Assembly (NCBI GenBank): GCA_947624715.1
Contig: CANQLO010000008.1
Coordinates: 1 to 52,853, forward strand
Reading direction: 5' to 3'
DNA: 52,853 nucleotides
DNA from: an uncultured Clostridia bacterium
GTDB lineage: Bacteria > Bacillota_A > Clostridia > TANB77 > CAG-508
Of the stretch, positions 25,109 through 33,785 are shown piece by piece; position 1 is the first letter of the stretch, and every line of letters begins with the position of its first letter. The notes under the pieces were generated by a model. That model saw only the letters and a program-made list of their open reading frames with translations, made no database searches and was not told the origin of the DNA. A program made the position numbers and the translations under genes.

Positions 25109-25882
25109 TTGATTAACAAGGTAGAAATATGTGGTATAAACACATCAAAATTACCTATGCTGTCAAATGAAGAAAAAGACGAACTTTTAAAAGAGATAAA
25201 AAATGGAAATCTAGAAGCTAGGCAAAAATTTATTAATTGTAACTTAAAATTGGTTTTGAGTGTTATAAAGAAATTTAAATCAAGAAATGAAAATGCAGAT
25301 GATTTATTTCAAATTGGTTGTATTGGGCTAATCAAAGCTATTGATAATTTTGATATTTCTCAAAATGTGCAATTTTCAACTTATGCTGTTCCTATGATAA
25401 TAGGAGAAATTAGAAGATACCTAAGGGACAATAATCCTATTAGAGTAAGTCGTTCTACAAGGGATTTGGCTTATAAAGCCTTAATGGTTAAGGATAAATA
25501 TGTAAAAGAAAATCAAACAGAGCCCACTATTGAGCAAATTGCCAAGGAATTGGGAGTTGAAAAAGAAGAAATTGCTTTTAGCTTAGATGCCATCCAAGAT
25601 CCGGTTTCTTTGCAAGAGTCAGTTTCTGGTAGCGATAGCGATAACTTATGCGTGATTGATCAAATTAGTGATAAGAAAAATACTGATGAACACTGGACAG
25701 AAGATATAGCTATTGCAGAAGCAATGAAGAAATTGTCTGATAAAGAAATGACTATTATTAAAAAAAGATTTTTTGATTGCAAGACTCAAATGGAAGTAGC
25801 TGATGAGATAGGCATTTCTCAGGCACAAGTTTCTAGATTAGAAAAAAGTGCTTTAAATCACATAAAAAGAGCTTATAAGTAA
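25109..25882 (+). CDS. sigG: RNA polymerase sporulation sigma factor SigG
   Basis: Late forespore sigma factor. The start NKVEICGINTSKLPMLSNEE is diagnostic for SigG (anti-sigma CsfB/SpoIIAB-binding region in Bacillus). Region 2 (DDLFQIGCIGLIKAIDNFD, FSTYAVPMIIGEIRRYLRDN), region 3 and the region 4 helix-turn-helix (TQMEVADEIGISQAQVSRLE) are intact. 257 residues. Start TTG at 25109 with GCGAGG eight bases upstream. In most Clostridia sigG directly follows sigE; here it is 3 kb away and on the opposite strand. Confidence 0.96.
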   Translation: MINKVEICGINTSKLPMLSNEEKDELLKEIKNGNLEARQKFINCNLKLVLSVIKKFKSRNENADDLFQIGCIGLIKAIDNFDISQNVQFSTYAVPMIIGEIRRYLRDNNPIRVSRSTRDLAYKALMVKDKYVKENQTEPTIEQIAKELGVEKEEIAFSLDAIQDPVSLQESVSGSDSDNLCVIDQISDKKNTDEHWTEDIAIAEAMKKLSDKEMTIIKKRFFDCKTQMEVADEIGISQAQVSRLEKSALNHIKRAYK

Positions 25883-25961
25883 TATATTTTATTTAGGAGG
25901 TCTTTACTTTTAAAAATTAAAGAATATGTGCCTTCAATTAAAGATAGAAAGGGTTGGTTTT

Positions 25962-26195
25962 ATGGCACAAAAAGGTATGGATTTTAAACATAAGGAAGTA
26001 ATAAATATAACAGATGGAAAACGTCTAGGTTATGTTCAAGATGTTTGTGCTGACTTATCTACTGGAAGTATTACTTCTATTATAGTTCCAGGTTCATCTA
26101 AGACGTTTAGCTTTCTTGCTTCTAATAATGATATTGTTATTACTTGGGATAAAATACGTTGCATAGGAGAAAATGTAATTTTGGTCGAAATCTAA
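25962..26195 (+). CDS. YmxH/YlmC-type sporulation protein (PRC-barrel)
   Basis: 77 residues. KEVINITDGKRLGYVQDV and the ITWDKIRCIGENVILVE ending match the YlmC/YmxH family, small PRC-barrel proteins near sporulation genes. I chose the ATG at 25962 (AGAAAGG nine bases upstream) over 25926, since family members start near MDFKHKEV. A separate strong AGGAGG at 25895-25900 has no start codon at proper distance. It follows sigG by 79 bases and ends near repeat copies and a terminator. Confidence 0.82.
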   Translation: MAQKGMDFKHKEVINITDGKRLGYVQDVCADLSTGSITSIIVPGSSKTFSFLASNNDIVITWDKIRCIGENVILVEI

Positions 26196-26218
26196 TGTCA
26201 ATGGTGTCTGTCAACGGG

Positions 26219-26315
26219 TGTCAACGGGGACGGAGGTTTTTGACACTATCACTGTCTGTCAATAGGGACGGAGATTTTTGACATTAAATGTCAATAGGGA
26301 CGGAGATTTTTGACA
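26219..26315. repeat. Three tandem GGGACGGAG repeats
   Basis: Three 27-base copies (26219-26245, 26257-26283, 26289-26315), each TGTCAA-(N)-GGGACGGAG-(N)-TTTTTGACA, so the ends are inverted repeats. A fourth copy is at 1520-1546 in the opposite orientation. Confidence 0.92.
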
Positions 26316-26334
26316 TTAAATAATTTTCAAAAAT

Positions 26335-26384
26335 ATATACTGATACTATCTAATCCTAAAATGGTTACAATAGTATCAGTATAT
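26335..26384. terminator. Bidirectional terminator between ymxH-like and SPFH genes
   Basis: Perfect 15-base stem (26335-26349 with 26370-26384) with T-rich sequence on both outer sides, between convergent genes. Confidence 0.88.
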
Positions 26385-26424
26385 TTTATTTATTTACCTA
26401 AATAAGTCTACTTTATTTTTATAA

Positions 26425-27687
26425 TTAGTCTATTTTTTCGCCGCAATTATTACAGAATCTTGAATTTGCTGGATTCATATTTCCACATTTTCTGCACATT
26501 TTGTAGGTATTGTTTTGTGCTGGCTGATTATCTTGTACAGTTTGTTGTTCTTGTATTGGTTGGCTTGCTGGCGCTGGCTGATTTTCTTGTTCAATTTGTT
26601 GTTCTTGTATTGGTTGGCTTGCTGGTGCTGGTTGATTTTCTTGTACCGAAGTTTGTTGTTGATTTTCATAAGGGTTGTAATTCATAGAATTTCCTTGATC
26701 ATTTTGGTTTTGCCAAGGTGATGTTGCATTTCCTCCCATCATTCCTCCTGACATCATATTCATCATTCCTATTCCCATAAATCCATTAGCTGCTCCATTT
26801 GCATTTTGTGCTGCACTTTCAACTGCATTTGCATAAGCAGTTGTCATTCTTCCTTGTTGCATATAAGAATTTGAACCTAACTCATATTCATTAATCTTTC
26901 TTTCTGATTCTTCTTCTAAGGTTACTGATTCTACATTAAAGCTTACTAATCTTAATCCTCTTCTTCTTATTGGTTCATCAAAAACTCTTTCCTCAAGCAT
27001 TTGTTTCATTTCATCAGTTTGACTTGGCATTTCTAAAACTGGAACCTTATGTTCTGAATTTCCCAATTCATTTAATACATTTTGGAAAGCACTAATAACC
27101 TCACTTCTCATTTGTCCTACTACAGAAGATTTATAGTATGTATCTGCTGTTCCAGCTAATTCTTGCATAAATATTGCTGGATTATCTATTTTAAATGTAT
27201 ATGTTCCATAGCAACGTATGCTTACGCTTAATGGAGACATTGTGTTAGTCATCCTATTTGGTATTGGATGTGACCAATCTTGAAATGGAATAGGAGCAGA
27301 TGTTCCAAATTTATTATCCATTATTTCTTTTAAATTAAAGAAAAATACTGCCTGTTGCTTTGATGTTGCTCCATTGTATAAAAATCTTTGCCACATTTCC
27401 TTAAATGTTTCTTTAAATTGACCTGCAAAGAAAGAAGGTGAAGTTGAAGTATCAAATGTATATAATCCATCTTCTGCTGTTGCATCAATTACCTTTCCAT
27501 TATCATAAATTACAGCACATTGTCCTGGTGCTACAATTACTGTACTTCCATTTGTTATTACTCCTGTTGGTGTAGTTTTTTTTGCCATTAAAATGTCATC
27601 TGTCATGTCATCACAACGAATTGCCTCTTTCCATTGATCTCCTAATGTGCTAGATATTGCACCTTTTGCTGCTTTAATTAATCCCAT
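26425..27687 (-). CDS. SPFH-domain protein with C-terminal zinc ribbon (YdjI-like)
   Basis: 420 residues. An N-terminal SPFH/band-7 region (residues about 30-280: STVIVAPGQCAVIYDNGKV, LSVSIRCYGTYTFKI) resembles virion-core/YdjI-like proteins, which in Bacillus are membrane-recruited stress proteins. A Met/Gly/Asn-rich stretch follows, then two copies of QPAPASQPIQEQQ (48-base DNA repeat, about 26515-26650), then a zinc ribbon CRKCGNMNPANSRFCNNCG. TAAAGGAGG precedes the ATG. It lies just downstream of the Tim44-like zinc-ribbon gene; the two probably work together at the membrane (inference). Confidence 0.85.
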   Translation of the reverse strand: MGLIKAAKGAISSTLGDQWKEAIRCDDMTDDILMAKKTTPTGVITNGSTVIVAPGQCAVIYDNGKVIDATAEDGLYTFDTSTSPSFFAGQFKETFKEMWQRFLYNGATSKQQAVFFFNLKEIMDNKFGTSAPIPFQDWSHPIPNRMTNTMSPLSVSIRCYGTYTFKIDNPAIFMQELAGTADTYYKSSVVGQMRSEVISAFQNVLNELGNSEHKVPVLEMPSQTDEMKQMLEERVFDEPIRRRGLRLVSFNVESVTLEEESERKINEYELGSNSYMQQGRMTTAYANAVESAAQNANGAANGFMGIGMMNMMSGGMMGGNATSPWQNQNDQGNSMNYNPYENQQQTSVQENQPAPASQPIQEQQIEQENQPAPASQPIQEQQTVQDNQPAQNNTYKMCRKCGNMNPANSRFCNNCGEKID

Positions 27688-27715
27688 AATTTCCTCCTTT
27701 AATACTTTTTATATT

Positions 27716-28642
27716 TTAATTTTTTCTTGTTAAGTTTGATAATACCCATCCATATCTTTCTGTTGTTATAACACTATTACAATACTCACATCTTCCTGAT
27801 GAAGTTATAGTAGTTGGTGCTCCACAATTAGGGCAGTTTGTAGTTTTTAGCCCATTTGCTCCAGCTTCTGTTAATTCTCCAGTTGTTCTTATAAATGTTA
27901 ATGTATAAGTATGATAATATTCTTTATTTTTGTCTCCTCTTATTACTTTTTTTGTAGTAGCATCTATTATATAATCTCCCATTCTAGAATTTAAATCCAC
28001 TTTTAGTATATCATTTCCTGCATATTGTTCAAATGTTAATAAATGTACCCAGTTTACACATATTCTTTCCATTACATTAATTTGATTATTTTTAATGTAT
28101 CCATCAAGTTGTGCTTTGTGTTGTTCAAACAATTCTTTTGACTCAAATGGTCTTATTTTTTCCCAATCTCTATCTGTCCAAGCATTTTGTAACTTAATGA
28201 ATATTTCTTTTGCATAGCTCTCAAATTCTTCTACATTAAAATTTGGATCAATTTGTTTTATCTTGTTAGCCACCAAATTATCCTCATATATTGTTTGAGA
28301 TCTTATATTTTCATAGTTCATCCTAGGCCTGTTTAAATGTTTCCTAAATTTTTGCAATATAAAATATAATATAAATATATATATTAATAAACCAATTCCG
28401 TTTAACAATATAATTGGCATACTAGGCGCACCTCTATAATCTGAATCATAATCCCAATCAGAACTAGATCCAGAATCCCAACTTGAACTAGATCCCGAAT
28501 CCCAATCATAACTAGATCCTGAATCCCAGCTTGAACCAGAGTCATAGTCTTCAAAACTGCCTACATCAGCAAATGCTTGTGTATTAAATGCTATTACTAA
28601 TATAATTAAACTTAAAATTACTATTCTTTTTATTATTTTCAT
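27716..28642 (-). CDS. Secreted/membrane Tim44-like domain protein with zinc ribbon
   Basis: 308 residues. A signal segment (residues 1-25) is followed by a low-complexity repeat (YDWDSGSSS and variants), a transmembrane segment (PIILLNGIGLLIYIFILYFI), a Tim44/TcpE-like alpha-beta domain (FIKLQNAWTDRDWEKIRPF, YTLTFIRTTGELTE), and a double CxxC zinc ribbon (CPNCGAPTTITSSGRCEYC). Weak ribosome binding site. Located 28 bases before the SPFH gene, likely co-transcribed. Specific function unknown. Confidence 0.82.
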   Translation of the reverse strand: MKIIKRIVILSLIILVIAFNTQAFADVGSFEDYDSGSSWDSGSSYDWDSGSSSSWDSGSSSDWDYDSDYRGAPSMPIILLNGIGLLIYIFILYFILQKFRKHLNRPRMNYENIRSQTIYEDNLVANKIKQIDPNFNVEEFESYAKEIFIKLQNAWTDRDWEKIRPFESKELFEQHKAQLDGYIKNNQINVMERICVNWVHLLTFEQYAGNDILKVDLNSRMGDYIIDATTKKVIRGDKNKEYYHTYTLTFIRTTGELTEAGANGLKTTNCPNCGAPTTITSSGRCEYCNSVITTERYGWVLSNLTRKN

Positions 28643-28731
28643 ATTATTCTTCTGTTCTCTCTTTTTTTCTAATTATATAGTAATAAATTTTCATAGTCAA
28701 TTATTTTTTTGATTTTTCTTTTATTAAATAC

Positions 28732-28853
28732 ATAAAATATAGTTATTTTTGAATAGCCGCGTAGCGACCAACCGGAGTGGAACGAAGGGCGAATGGAGCA
28801 ACAACCTTTAGGTTCGTTGCGACAACAAGGCATGAAAAAATAACTATATTTAT
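28732..28853. repeat. Hairpin repeat R5
   Basis: Arms ATAAAATATAGTTATTTTT (28732-28750) and complement (28836-28853) around the long core (GCGTAGCGACCAACCG, GCGAATGGAGC, ACAACCTTTAGGTTCGTTGCG). Between the Tim44-like gene start and sigE end. Confidence 0.9.
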
Positions 28854-28872
28854 CTTTTTCTATGAATAAATA

Positions 28873-29586
28873 TTATCCTGTTTTACTTAAAATTTCCTTT
28901 TTCATTTTTCCAATAATCTTTTTCTCTAATCTGGATATGTAACTCTGAGATATTCCTAACATATCTGCAACTTCCTTTTGTGTTTTCTCGTTACCTGTAA
29001 TAAATCCAAATCTAAGTTCCATTATATTTTTTTCTCTTTTATTTAATTTAGAAATAGAAAGCTTTAGTAACTTTTGATCAACTTCATCTTCTAGTCTTCT
29101 TGATGTTATGTCTTCATCTGTTCCTAAAATATCTGATAAAAGTAATTCGTTTCCATCACTGTCTTGATTTAAAGGCTCATCTATTGATATTTCACTTTTT
29201 ATTCTATTACTTCTTCTTAAATACATTAAAATTTCATTTTCTATACATCTTGAAGCATATGTTGCAAGTTTTATTTTCTTTTCCATATTAAATGTATTTA
29301 TAGCTTTCATAAGTCCTATCGTTCCTATTGATACTAAGTCTTCTATTCCTACTCCTGTATTTTCAAACTTTTTTGCTATGTAAACAACCAATCTTAAATT
29401 ATGTTCAACTAAAGTTTTTCTTGCTTTATCATCACCTTTATCAAGTTTCATAATTTCTTTTTCTTCTTCTTCCGGACTAAGTGGTGCTGGTAAGTTTTCA
29501 CTTCCTCCTACATAAAAGATTTGTTCTATATCTTCTATACTTAAAATTTTATTATATGCTTTGTTTAGCATTTCTAACAATTTCAT
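28873..29586 (-). CDS. sigE: RNA polymerase sporulation sigma factor SigE (pro-form)
   Basis: Early mother-cell sigma factor made as inactive pro-SigE. After a short basic-amphipathic prosequence ([15 protein letters not shown]...), [19 protein letters not shown] marks the processing region. Region 2 ([39 protein letters not shown]) and region 4 ([20 protein letters not shown]) are complete. Start ATG 29586, with AAGGAGG eight bases upstream lying within the end of spoIIGA; the genes overlap by 35 bases. 237 residues. Confidence 0.96.
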   Translation of the reverse strand: MKLLEMLNKAYNKILSIEDIEQIFYVGGSENLPAPLSPEEEEKEIMKLDKGDDKARKTLVEHNLRLVVYIAKKFENTGVGIEDLVSIGTIGLMKAINTFNMEKKIKLATYASRCIENEILMYLRRSNRIKSEISIDEPLNQDSDGNELLLSDILGTDEDITSRRLEDEVDQKLLKLSISKLNKREKNIMELRFGFITGNEKTQKEVADMLGISQSYISRLEKKIIGKMKKEILSKTG

Positions 29587-30430
29587 CTTTTTTTCCTCCT
29601 TCAAGTATTTCTAAACCAATTAGTGCAGAATAGTTCTTGCTTATCTTCTTATCATAAATTCCAATTATGACTTTTTTTGTTATCACTTCATTTTCATTGT
29701 ATTTTATTTTTACATATTCTGGCCTTATACCAATAAGCATTCCATTCTGTTTTCCTATTGATTTAAATGGTATTAACCTAAATTTTATTTTTTCATCACC
29801 TCCTATTAAATTATCAATATCTATAATCTTTTCCATTACACTTTTTTCTACAATAATTACAGGCTTTTTAGTAAGTGGATCTTTTAAAGTATTTCCTGAA
29901 TCAATATAAGCTTTCATTTTAACTTTTTGATCATTTACAAAAATTTCTAAGTCACATAATAAATCTTTCATTTTCATTTGTCTTTTATTTTGACTAAATG
30001 AAAATTGTATTATCAAAAATCCCACTACACCTGCAATTAAGGTTACTTTCATTGGATATGTTCCTACTAGCACTCCATTTTCAAAAAGAATATTTTGTGG
30101 TGAAATCATATATAAAAGAGCAAGCGCGCACCCTCCTATTACAAATGAAGCTAAGTAGAATAACAATAAATTTTTAATCATTTGCTTGATATTCTCATTA
30201 TTAAAAGCAACATAAATCATTATGCTTGAAAGCAATACTTTCATAATTGGATTTGAATAAATAGGAATTAAATTCAAGTATGAAACAATTGCATAAATTG
30301 CTCCAATTACACTTGAAATTATTAGTTTAAAATTTTTCATTTTCCTTTTTTGTACAAATCCAGTCGCATATAGAATTATGTAATTCATTAATGTATTTTC
30401 AAGAAATATTATATCTAGATAAATTGTCAT
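29552..30430 (-). CDS. spoIIGA: Sigma-E processing peptidase SpoIIGA
   Basis: Membrane aspartic protease that cleaves pro-SigE. Five hydrophobic helices in residues 1-150, then the cytoplasmic protease domain with the catalytic DSGNTLKDP (residues about 188-196). 292 residues. Overlaps sigE, the conserved processing-enzyme/substrate pair. Divergence of helices from Bacillus is expected for the family. Confidence 0.94.
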   Translation of the reverse strand: MTIYLDIIFLENTLMNYIILYATGFVQKRKMKNFKLIISSVIGAIYAIVSYLNLIPIYSNPIMKVLLSSIMIYVAFNNENIKQMIKNLLLFYLASFVIGGCALALLYMISPQNILFENGVLVGTYPMKVTLIAGVVGFLIIQFSFSQNKRQMKMKDLLCDLEIFVNDQKVKMKAYIDSGNTLKDPLTKKPVIIVEKSVMEKIIDIDNLIGGDEKIKFRLIPFKSIGKQNGMLIGIRPEYVKIKYNENEVITKKVIIGIYDKKISKNYSALIGLEILEGGKKDEIVRNAKQSI

Positions 30431-30483
30431 GTCCTTATTTTAGTACCTTAATGTTAAAAAAACTGTCATTTTTTGAAATGCAA

Positions 30484-30519
30484 TATAAAAAAAAGACTTG
30501 CCTTTTCTGACAAATCTTT
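30484..30519 (-). terminator. Terminator after ftsZ
   Basis: Minus strand stem AAAGATTTG/CAAGTCTTT (one G-U pair, 10-base loop) followed by an uninterrupted T-run, between ftsZ/R6 and spoIIGA. The same sequence could alternatively be read as a long-spaced TTGTCA...TATATT promoter of spoIIGA; the terminator reading is stronger. Confidence 0.6.
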
Positions 30520-30576
30520 TCTTTATTCTACTATTTATATTAAAAACATATACTTTTTGACTAAATAATTAAAAAA

Positions 30577-30672
30577 AATGAATAAAGTTATTTTCGAGAA
30601 AGCCGCGTAGCTGAAGCGACAACCGCTAGGTTGCTCGCGACAACAAGGCTCGAGAAAATAACTTTATTCATT
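30577..30672. repeat. Hairpin repeat R6 (short subtype)
   Basis: Arms AATGAATAAAGTTATTTTCG (from 30577) and complement (to 30672). The arms carry the paired change CGAG/CTCG not present in other copies. Short core as in R4. Immediately after ftsZ. Confidence 0.9.
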
Positions 30673-30681
30673 GAATTATAA

Positions 30682-31779
30682 TTATTTATTTAATCCTTTA
30701 CTTTTTAATATAAAAGGAGGAAGTTCTATATCTATTCCGTCTTTAGTTACTGGTGTTGTTTGATTTTTAAGCCAAGGTTTTGAACTAATACTTGTTTCCT
30801 TTGCTCCCGGTTCTTTATCAAATCCAGTTGCTATTACTGTTATACAAATATCTTCATCAAGGCTTTTATCTATTACTGCACCAAATATTATGTTTGCTTC
30901 TGGATCTACACTTCTTTGTACTAATTCTGCTGCTGTATTAACTTCATGTAATCCTAAGTTTTCTCCACCTGTTACATTAATAATAACTCCTCTAGCTCCC
31001 TCTATTGTTGTTTCTAATAGTGGACTTTGGATAGCTTGTTTTGCAGCATCTTCTGCTCTATTTTCTCCAGATGCTCTTCCTATTCCCATATGAGCCATTC
31101 CTGTGTTAAGCATTACTGTTTTTACATCTGCAAAATCTAGATTTACTAACCCTGGTACTTTAATTAAGTCTGATATACCTTGTACACCTTGTCTTAGTAT
31201 ATCATCTGCCATTTTGAAAGCTTCTAACATTGTTGTTTTTCTATCAATTATTTGTAATAACTTATCATTTGGTATTACTACTAATGTATCTACTTTTCCT
31301 TTAAGGCTTTCTATTCCACGCTCTGCTTGTGTAAGTCTTTTCTTTCCTTCAAAAGTAAATGGCTTTGTAACAACTGCTATTGTTAATATTCCCATTTCCT
31401 TTGCAATAGATGCTACTATAGGTGCTGCTCCAGTTCCTGTTCCTCCACCCATTCCAGATGTAACAAATACCATATCAGCTCCTCTTATAGCTTCTGATAT
31501 TTCAGTTTTACTTTCTTCAGCAGCTTGTGCTCCTATATCTGGGTTTGCTCCTGCTCCTAATCCTCTTGTTATCTTTTCACCTATTTGTATTTTTGTTGGT
31601 GCCTTTGATAACATAAGAGCTTGCTTATCAGTATTTATAGATATAAATTCAACTCCATCAATTCCTGAGTCAACCATTCTATTTACTGCATTATTTCCTG
31701 CTCCTCCTACACCAATTACTTTAATAACTGCTGTTTCATCTGTTGTATTTACATTTTCATCATAGCTATCCACTAACAT
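30682..31779 (-). CDS. ftsZ: Cell division protein FtsZ
   Basis: Tubulin-like GTPase forming the division ring. Motifs: [13 protein letters not shown], tubulin signature [22 protein letters not shown], and the C-terminal anchoring peptide [11 protein letters not shown], which binds FtsA/SepF in this family. 365 residues. Downstream of ftsA in the conserved order; separated by about 100 bases containing a duplicated ftsA tail. Confidence 0.98.
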   Translation of the reverse strand: MLVDSYDENVNTTDETAVIKVIGVGGAGNNAVNRMVDSGIDGVEFISINTDKQALMLSKAPTKIQIGEKITRGLGAGANPDIGAQAAEESKTEISEAIRGADMVFVTSGMGGGTGTGAAPIVASIAKEMGILTIAVVTKPFTFEGKKRLTQAERGIESLKGKVDTLVVIPNDKLLQIIDRKTTMLEAFKMADDILRQGVQGISDLIKVPGLVNLDFADVKTVMLNTGMAHMGIGRASGENRAEDAAKQAIQSPLLETTIEGARGVIINVTGGENLGLHEVNTAAELVQRSVDPEANIIFGAVIDKSLDEDICITVIATGFDKEPGAKETSISSKPWLKNQTTPVTKDGIDIELPPFILKSKGLNK

Positions 31780-31828
31780 AACTTTTCCTCCTAAAATATT
31801 TATACCTATTATACTTATCTTCTGATTA

Positions 31829-31914
31829 TTAATAGAAAAGGCTTCTAACTTTTTCTAAAAATTTTCAATTTCTATATAAGATTATGAATAGAAAAAATCT
31901 TTAACTTTTTCTAA
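31829..31914. repeat. Duplicated 3' end of ftsA
   Basis: The ftsA end (about 31882-31914, coding LEKVKDFFYS and stop) has a diverged second copy at about 31829-31860 coding LEKVRSLFY and a stop. The offset is 53-56 bases. Confidence 0.75.
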
Positions 31915-33105
31915 AAGATTTTGTAAGAATCCTTCATTTGAATTTATGTCTAAACTACTTGATACTGTTTTTGCAAATGGTCTTGAAGCAATATATCTAA
32001 CTAAAGCATAAGCTGTTGCATATTCTGGTCTAATTAGTCCTGCTATTTTTGTTGATGCCATTTTTACTGGAATGTTCAATGTAATCTTTCCTACAATATC
32101 ACTTTTACTAATATTAGTTATACCTTGTCCTGTTAAAATTACATTGTTTATTTTTTGTTTTATACCTTCGTTAGTTATATCTTTATTGACTAATTCAAAT
32201 ATCTGCTCAATTCTTGCTTCCATAATCTCTATTATATTTGAACTTCTTATTATTCTGTTTCCATCTTTTACGGTACTTAAAACAACTTCTGTATCATTAT
32301 CCATATAAGATTTTAGTGCTAATCCATATTGTCTTTTTAGCTTCTCTGCTTCTTCATGAGATATATTTAATACTATTTCAATATCATTTGTAATATTGTT
32401 TCCACCTATTGGTATACCACTTGTATATATAAATTTGTCATCATCGAAAATTCCTATATCAGTGTTTTCTGCTCCTATATCTAATAGCATTATGTAATCC
32501 TTTTGATCTGTATCATCTAATACAAGATTTTTTTCTGCTAATGCAATTGGGACTATTCCATCTATATCAATATCCACTTTTCTAAATATACTAAATATTG
32601 TTTTTATATACTCTTTATCTGCTAAAATGATTTGTGCATTTAAAACGAATTTACTACTAAAAGCCCCTATTGGGTCATCTACCTTTTTGCCATCGTCTAA
32701 TGTAAAATCATTTGTCACTATATCAATTATTTGCTTTCCTTCAGGAATCTCTATATCTTTAGCTTGCATTATTGCATTTGATACTTCTCTAGAAGATATC
32801 CCTGAATATTTATCTTTAGCTTCCTTTGTAACACTATTTTGAATAATTGTGACATATTTACCTGGTATGGTTATGTATGCAGAATTTATCTTCATATTCA
32901 TCTCTTTTTCTGCATCTTTAACAACGTTTGAAATAGATTCAGCGAGTTCTGTCTCGTCAACTATTTTTCCTTTTATAATGCCACTGCTTTTTTTACTGGT
33001 GTTACAAATGACTTCAATCTGATTAAAATTATTGACTTCTCCTACTACTAAACTAACCTTAGATGCGCCAATGTCAATACCTACAATGATATCACCTATA
33101 GCCAA
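31882..33105 (-). CDS. ftsA: Cell division protein FtsA
   Basis: Actin-like membrane tether of FtsZ. VGIDIGASKVSLVVGEV (phosphate 1), the 1C domain, LLDIGAENTDIGIF (phosphate 2), and ILTGQGITNI (adenosine) are visible, and the C-terminus FLQNLLEKVKDFFYS is an amphipathic membrane-targeting helix. Start TTG at 33105 with GGGGGT eight bases upstream. 407 residues. Confidence 0.95.
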   Translation of the reverse strand: MAIGDIIVGIDIGASKVSLVVGEVNNFNQIEVICNTSKKSSGIIKGKIVDETELAESISNVVKDAEKEMNMKINSAYITIPGKYVTIIQNSVTKEAKDKYSGISSREVSNAIMQAKDIEIPEGKQIIDIVTNDFTLDDGKKVDDPIGAFSSKFVLNAQIILADKEYIKTIFSIFRKVDIDIDGIVPIALAEKNLVLDDTDQKDYIMLLDIGAENTDIGIFDDDKFIYTSGIPIGGNNITNDIEIVLNISHEEAEKLKRQYGLALKSYMDNDTEVVLSTVKDGNRIIRSSNIIEIMEARIEQIFELVNKDITNEGIKQKINNVILTGQGITNISKSDIVGKITLNIPVKMASTKIAGLIRPEYATAYALVRYIASRPFAKTVSSSLDINSNEGFLQNLLEKVKDFFYS

Positions 33106-33228
33106 AGTAAATTACCCCCAGTTCTATTTCTTTTTTTCTTGTTTAAGAATATATTATTTTTTTTTAAAAGTCAATAGAATTCGAAATATTTTTGTAATAA
33201 ATTCGTAACTTTTTTGTAATAATATTTT

Positions 33229-33600
33229 TTACTGTTTTTTCGTGTTATTTTTTGAAAATTTTTGACTTATTTTTGCTAGATAATATCTTCTAATTATGCC
33301 TAAATTATTAAACATTCTGCCTACAAAAACTACTATAGCTGCTAAGTAAATATCTACATTTAATCTTTGTCCCAAATATGTTAAAAGCATTGCTATAATT
33401 GCATTTACAAAAAATCCTGAAATAAAAACTTTTAGATCAAAATTTTTCTTTATATTTGATGCTATTCCTCCAAATACAGAGTCAAGTGCTGCTACTATCG
33501 CAATAGCTAAGTACTTAGATGCACTGTATGGTATTGTAGGAATTAAAAATCCTAATACAATTCCTAAAGCTGTTCCTATAATAATTGTTATAATTGTCAT
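33229..33600 (-). CDS. sbp: Small basic protein (DUF1290, Sbp)
   Basis: 123 residues, several transmembrane helices and a basic tail (RRYYLAKISQKFSKNNTKKQ). The sequence GIVLGFLIPTIPYSASKYLAIAIVAALDSVFGG is typical of DUF1290. Start ATG 33600 with GGAGG eight bases upstream; the longer in-frame GTG lacks one. Standard position between DUF881 genes and ftsA in Firmicutes. Confidence 0.92.
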   Translation of the reverse strand: MTIITIIIGTALGIVLGFLIPTIPYSASKYLAIAIVAALDSVFGGIASNIKKNFDLKVFISGFFVNAIIAMLLTYLGQRLNVDIYLAAIVVFVGRMFNNLGIIRRYYLAKISQKFSKNNTKKQ

Positions 33601-33671
33601 AATACTATCCTCCATTTCTATCACTTTGTTTTACATAAGGTGACATTTAAAAACTTTTTACATTTCACATT

Positions 33672-33785
33672 ATTCTATTTTTCTCATTGCATTTGCTTTA
33701 ATTTCTTTTATTCTATTTTTCTCATTACATTTGCTTTAATTTCTATTATTCTACTTCTTTCATTGCATTTGCCTTAATCTCTTTT
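33672..33785. repeat. 38-bp tandem repeat duplicating the 3' end of a DUF881 gene
   Basis: Three units of 38 bases; the CATT landmark recurs at 33685, 33723 and 33761. The last unit is the coding end (KANAMKEVE). The period is not a multiple of three. Confidence 0.9.

Noticed and set aside
25895..25925. AGGAGG as a ribosome site for a separate small gene after sigG
   Set aside because: No start codon at a workable distance; the ymxH-like start has its own AGAAAGG.
26219..26315. Three regularly spaced copies as a possible CRISPR
   Set aside because: Spacers are only 5-11 bases, repeats are palindromic promoter-like units, and no cas gene is present.
30482..30513. TTGTCA-20 bases-TATATT as a Spo0A-type spoIIG promoter
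   Set aside because: The same bases form a good terminator hairpin with T-run after ftsZ; no clear 0A box is visible.
31103..31765. 220-codon plus-strand frame opposite ftsZ
   Set aside because: Shadow of ftsZ; no ribosome binding site and no recognisable protein.
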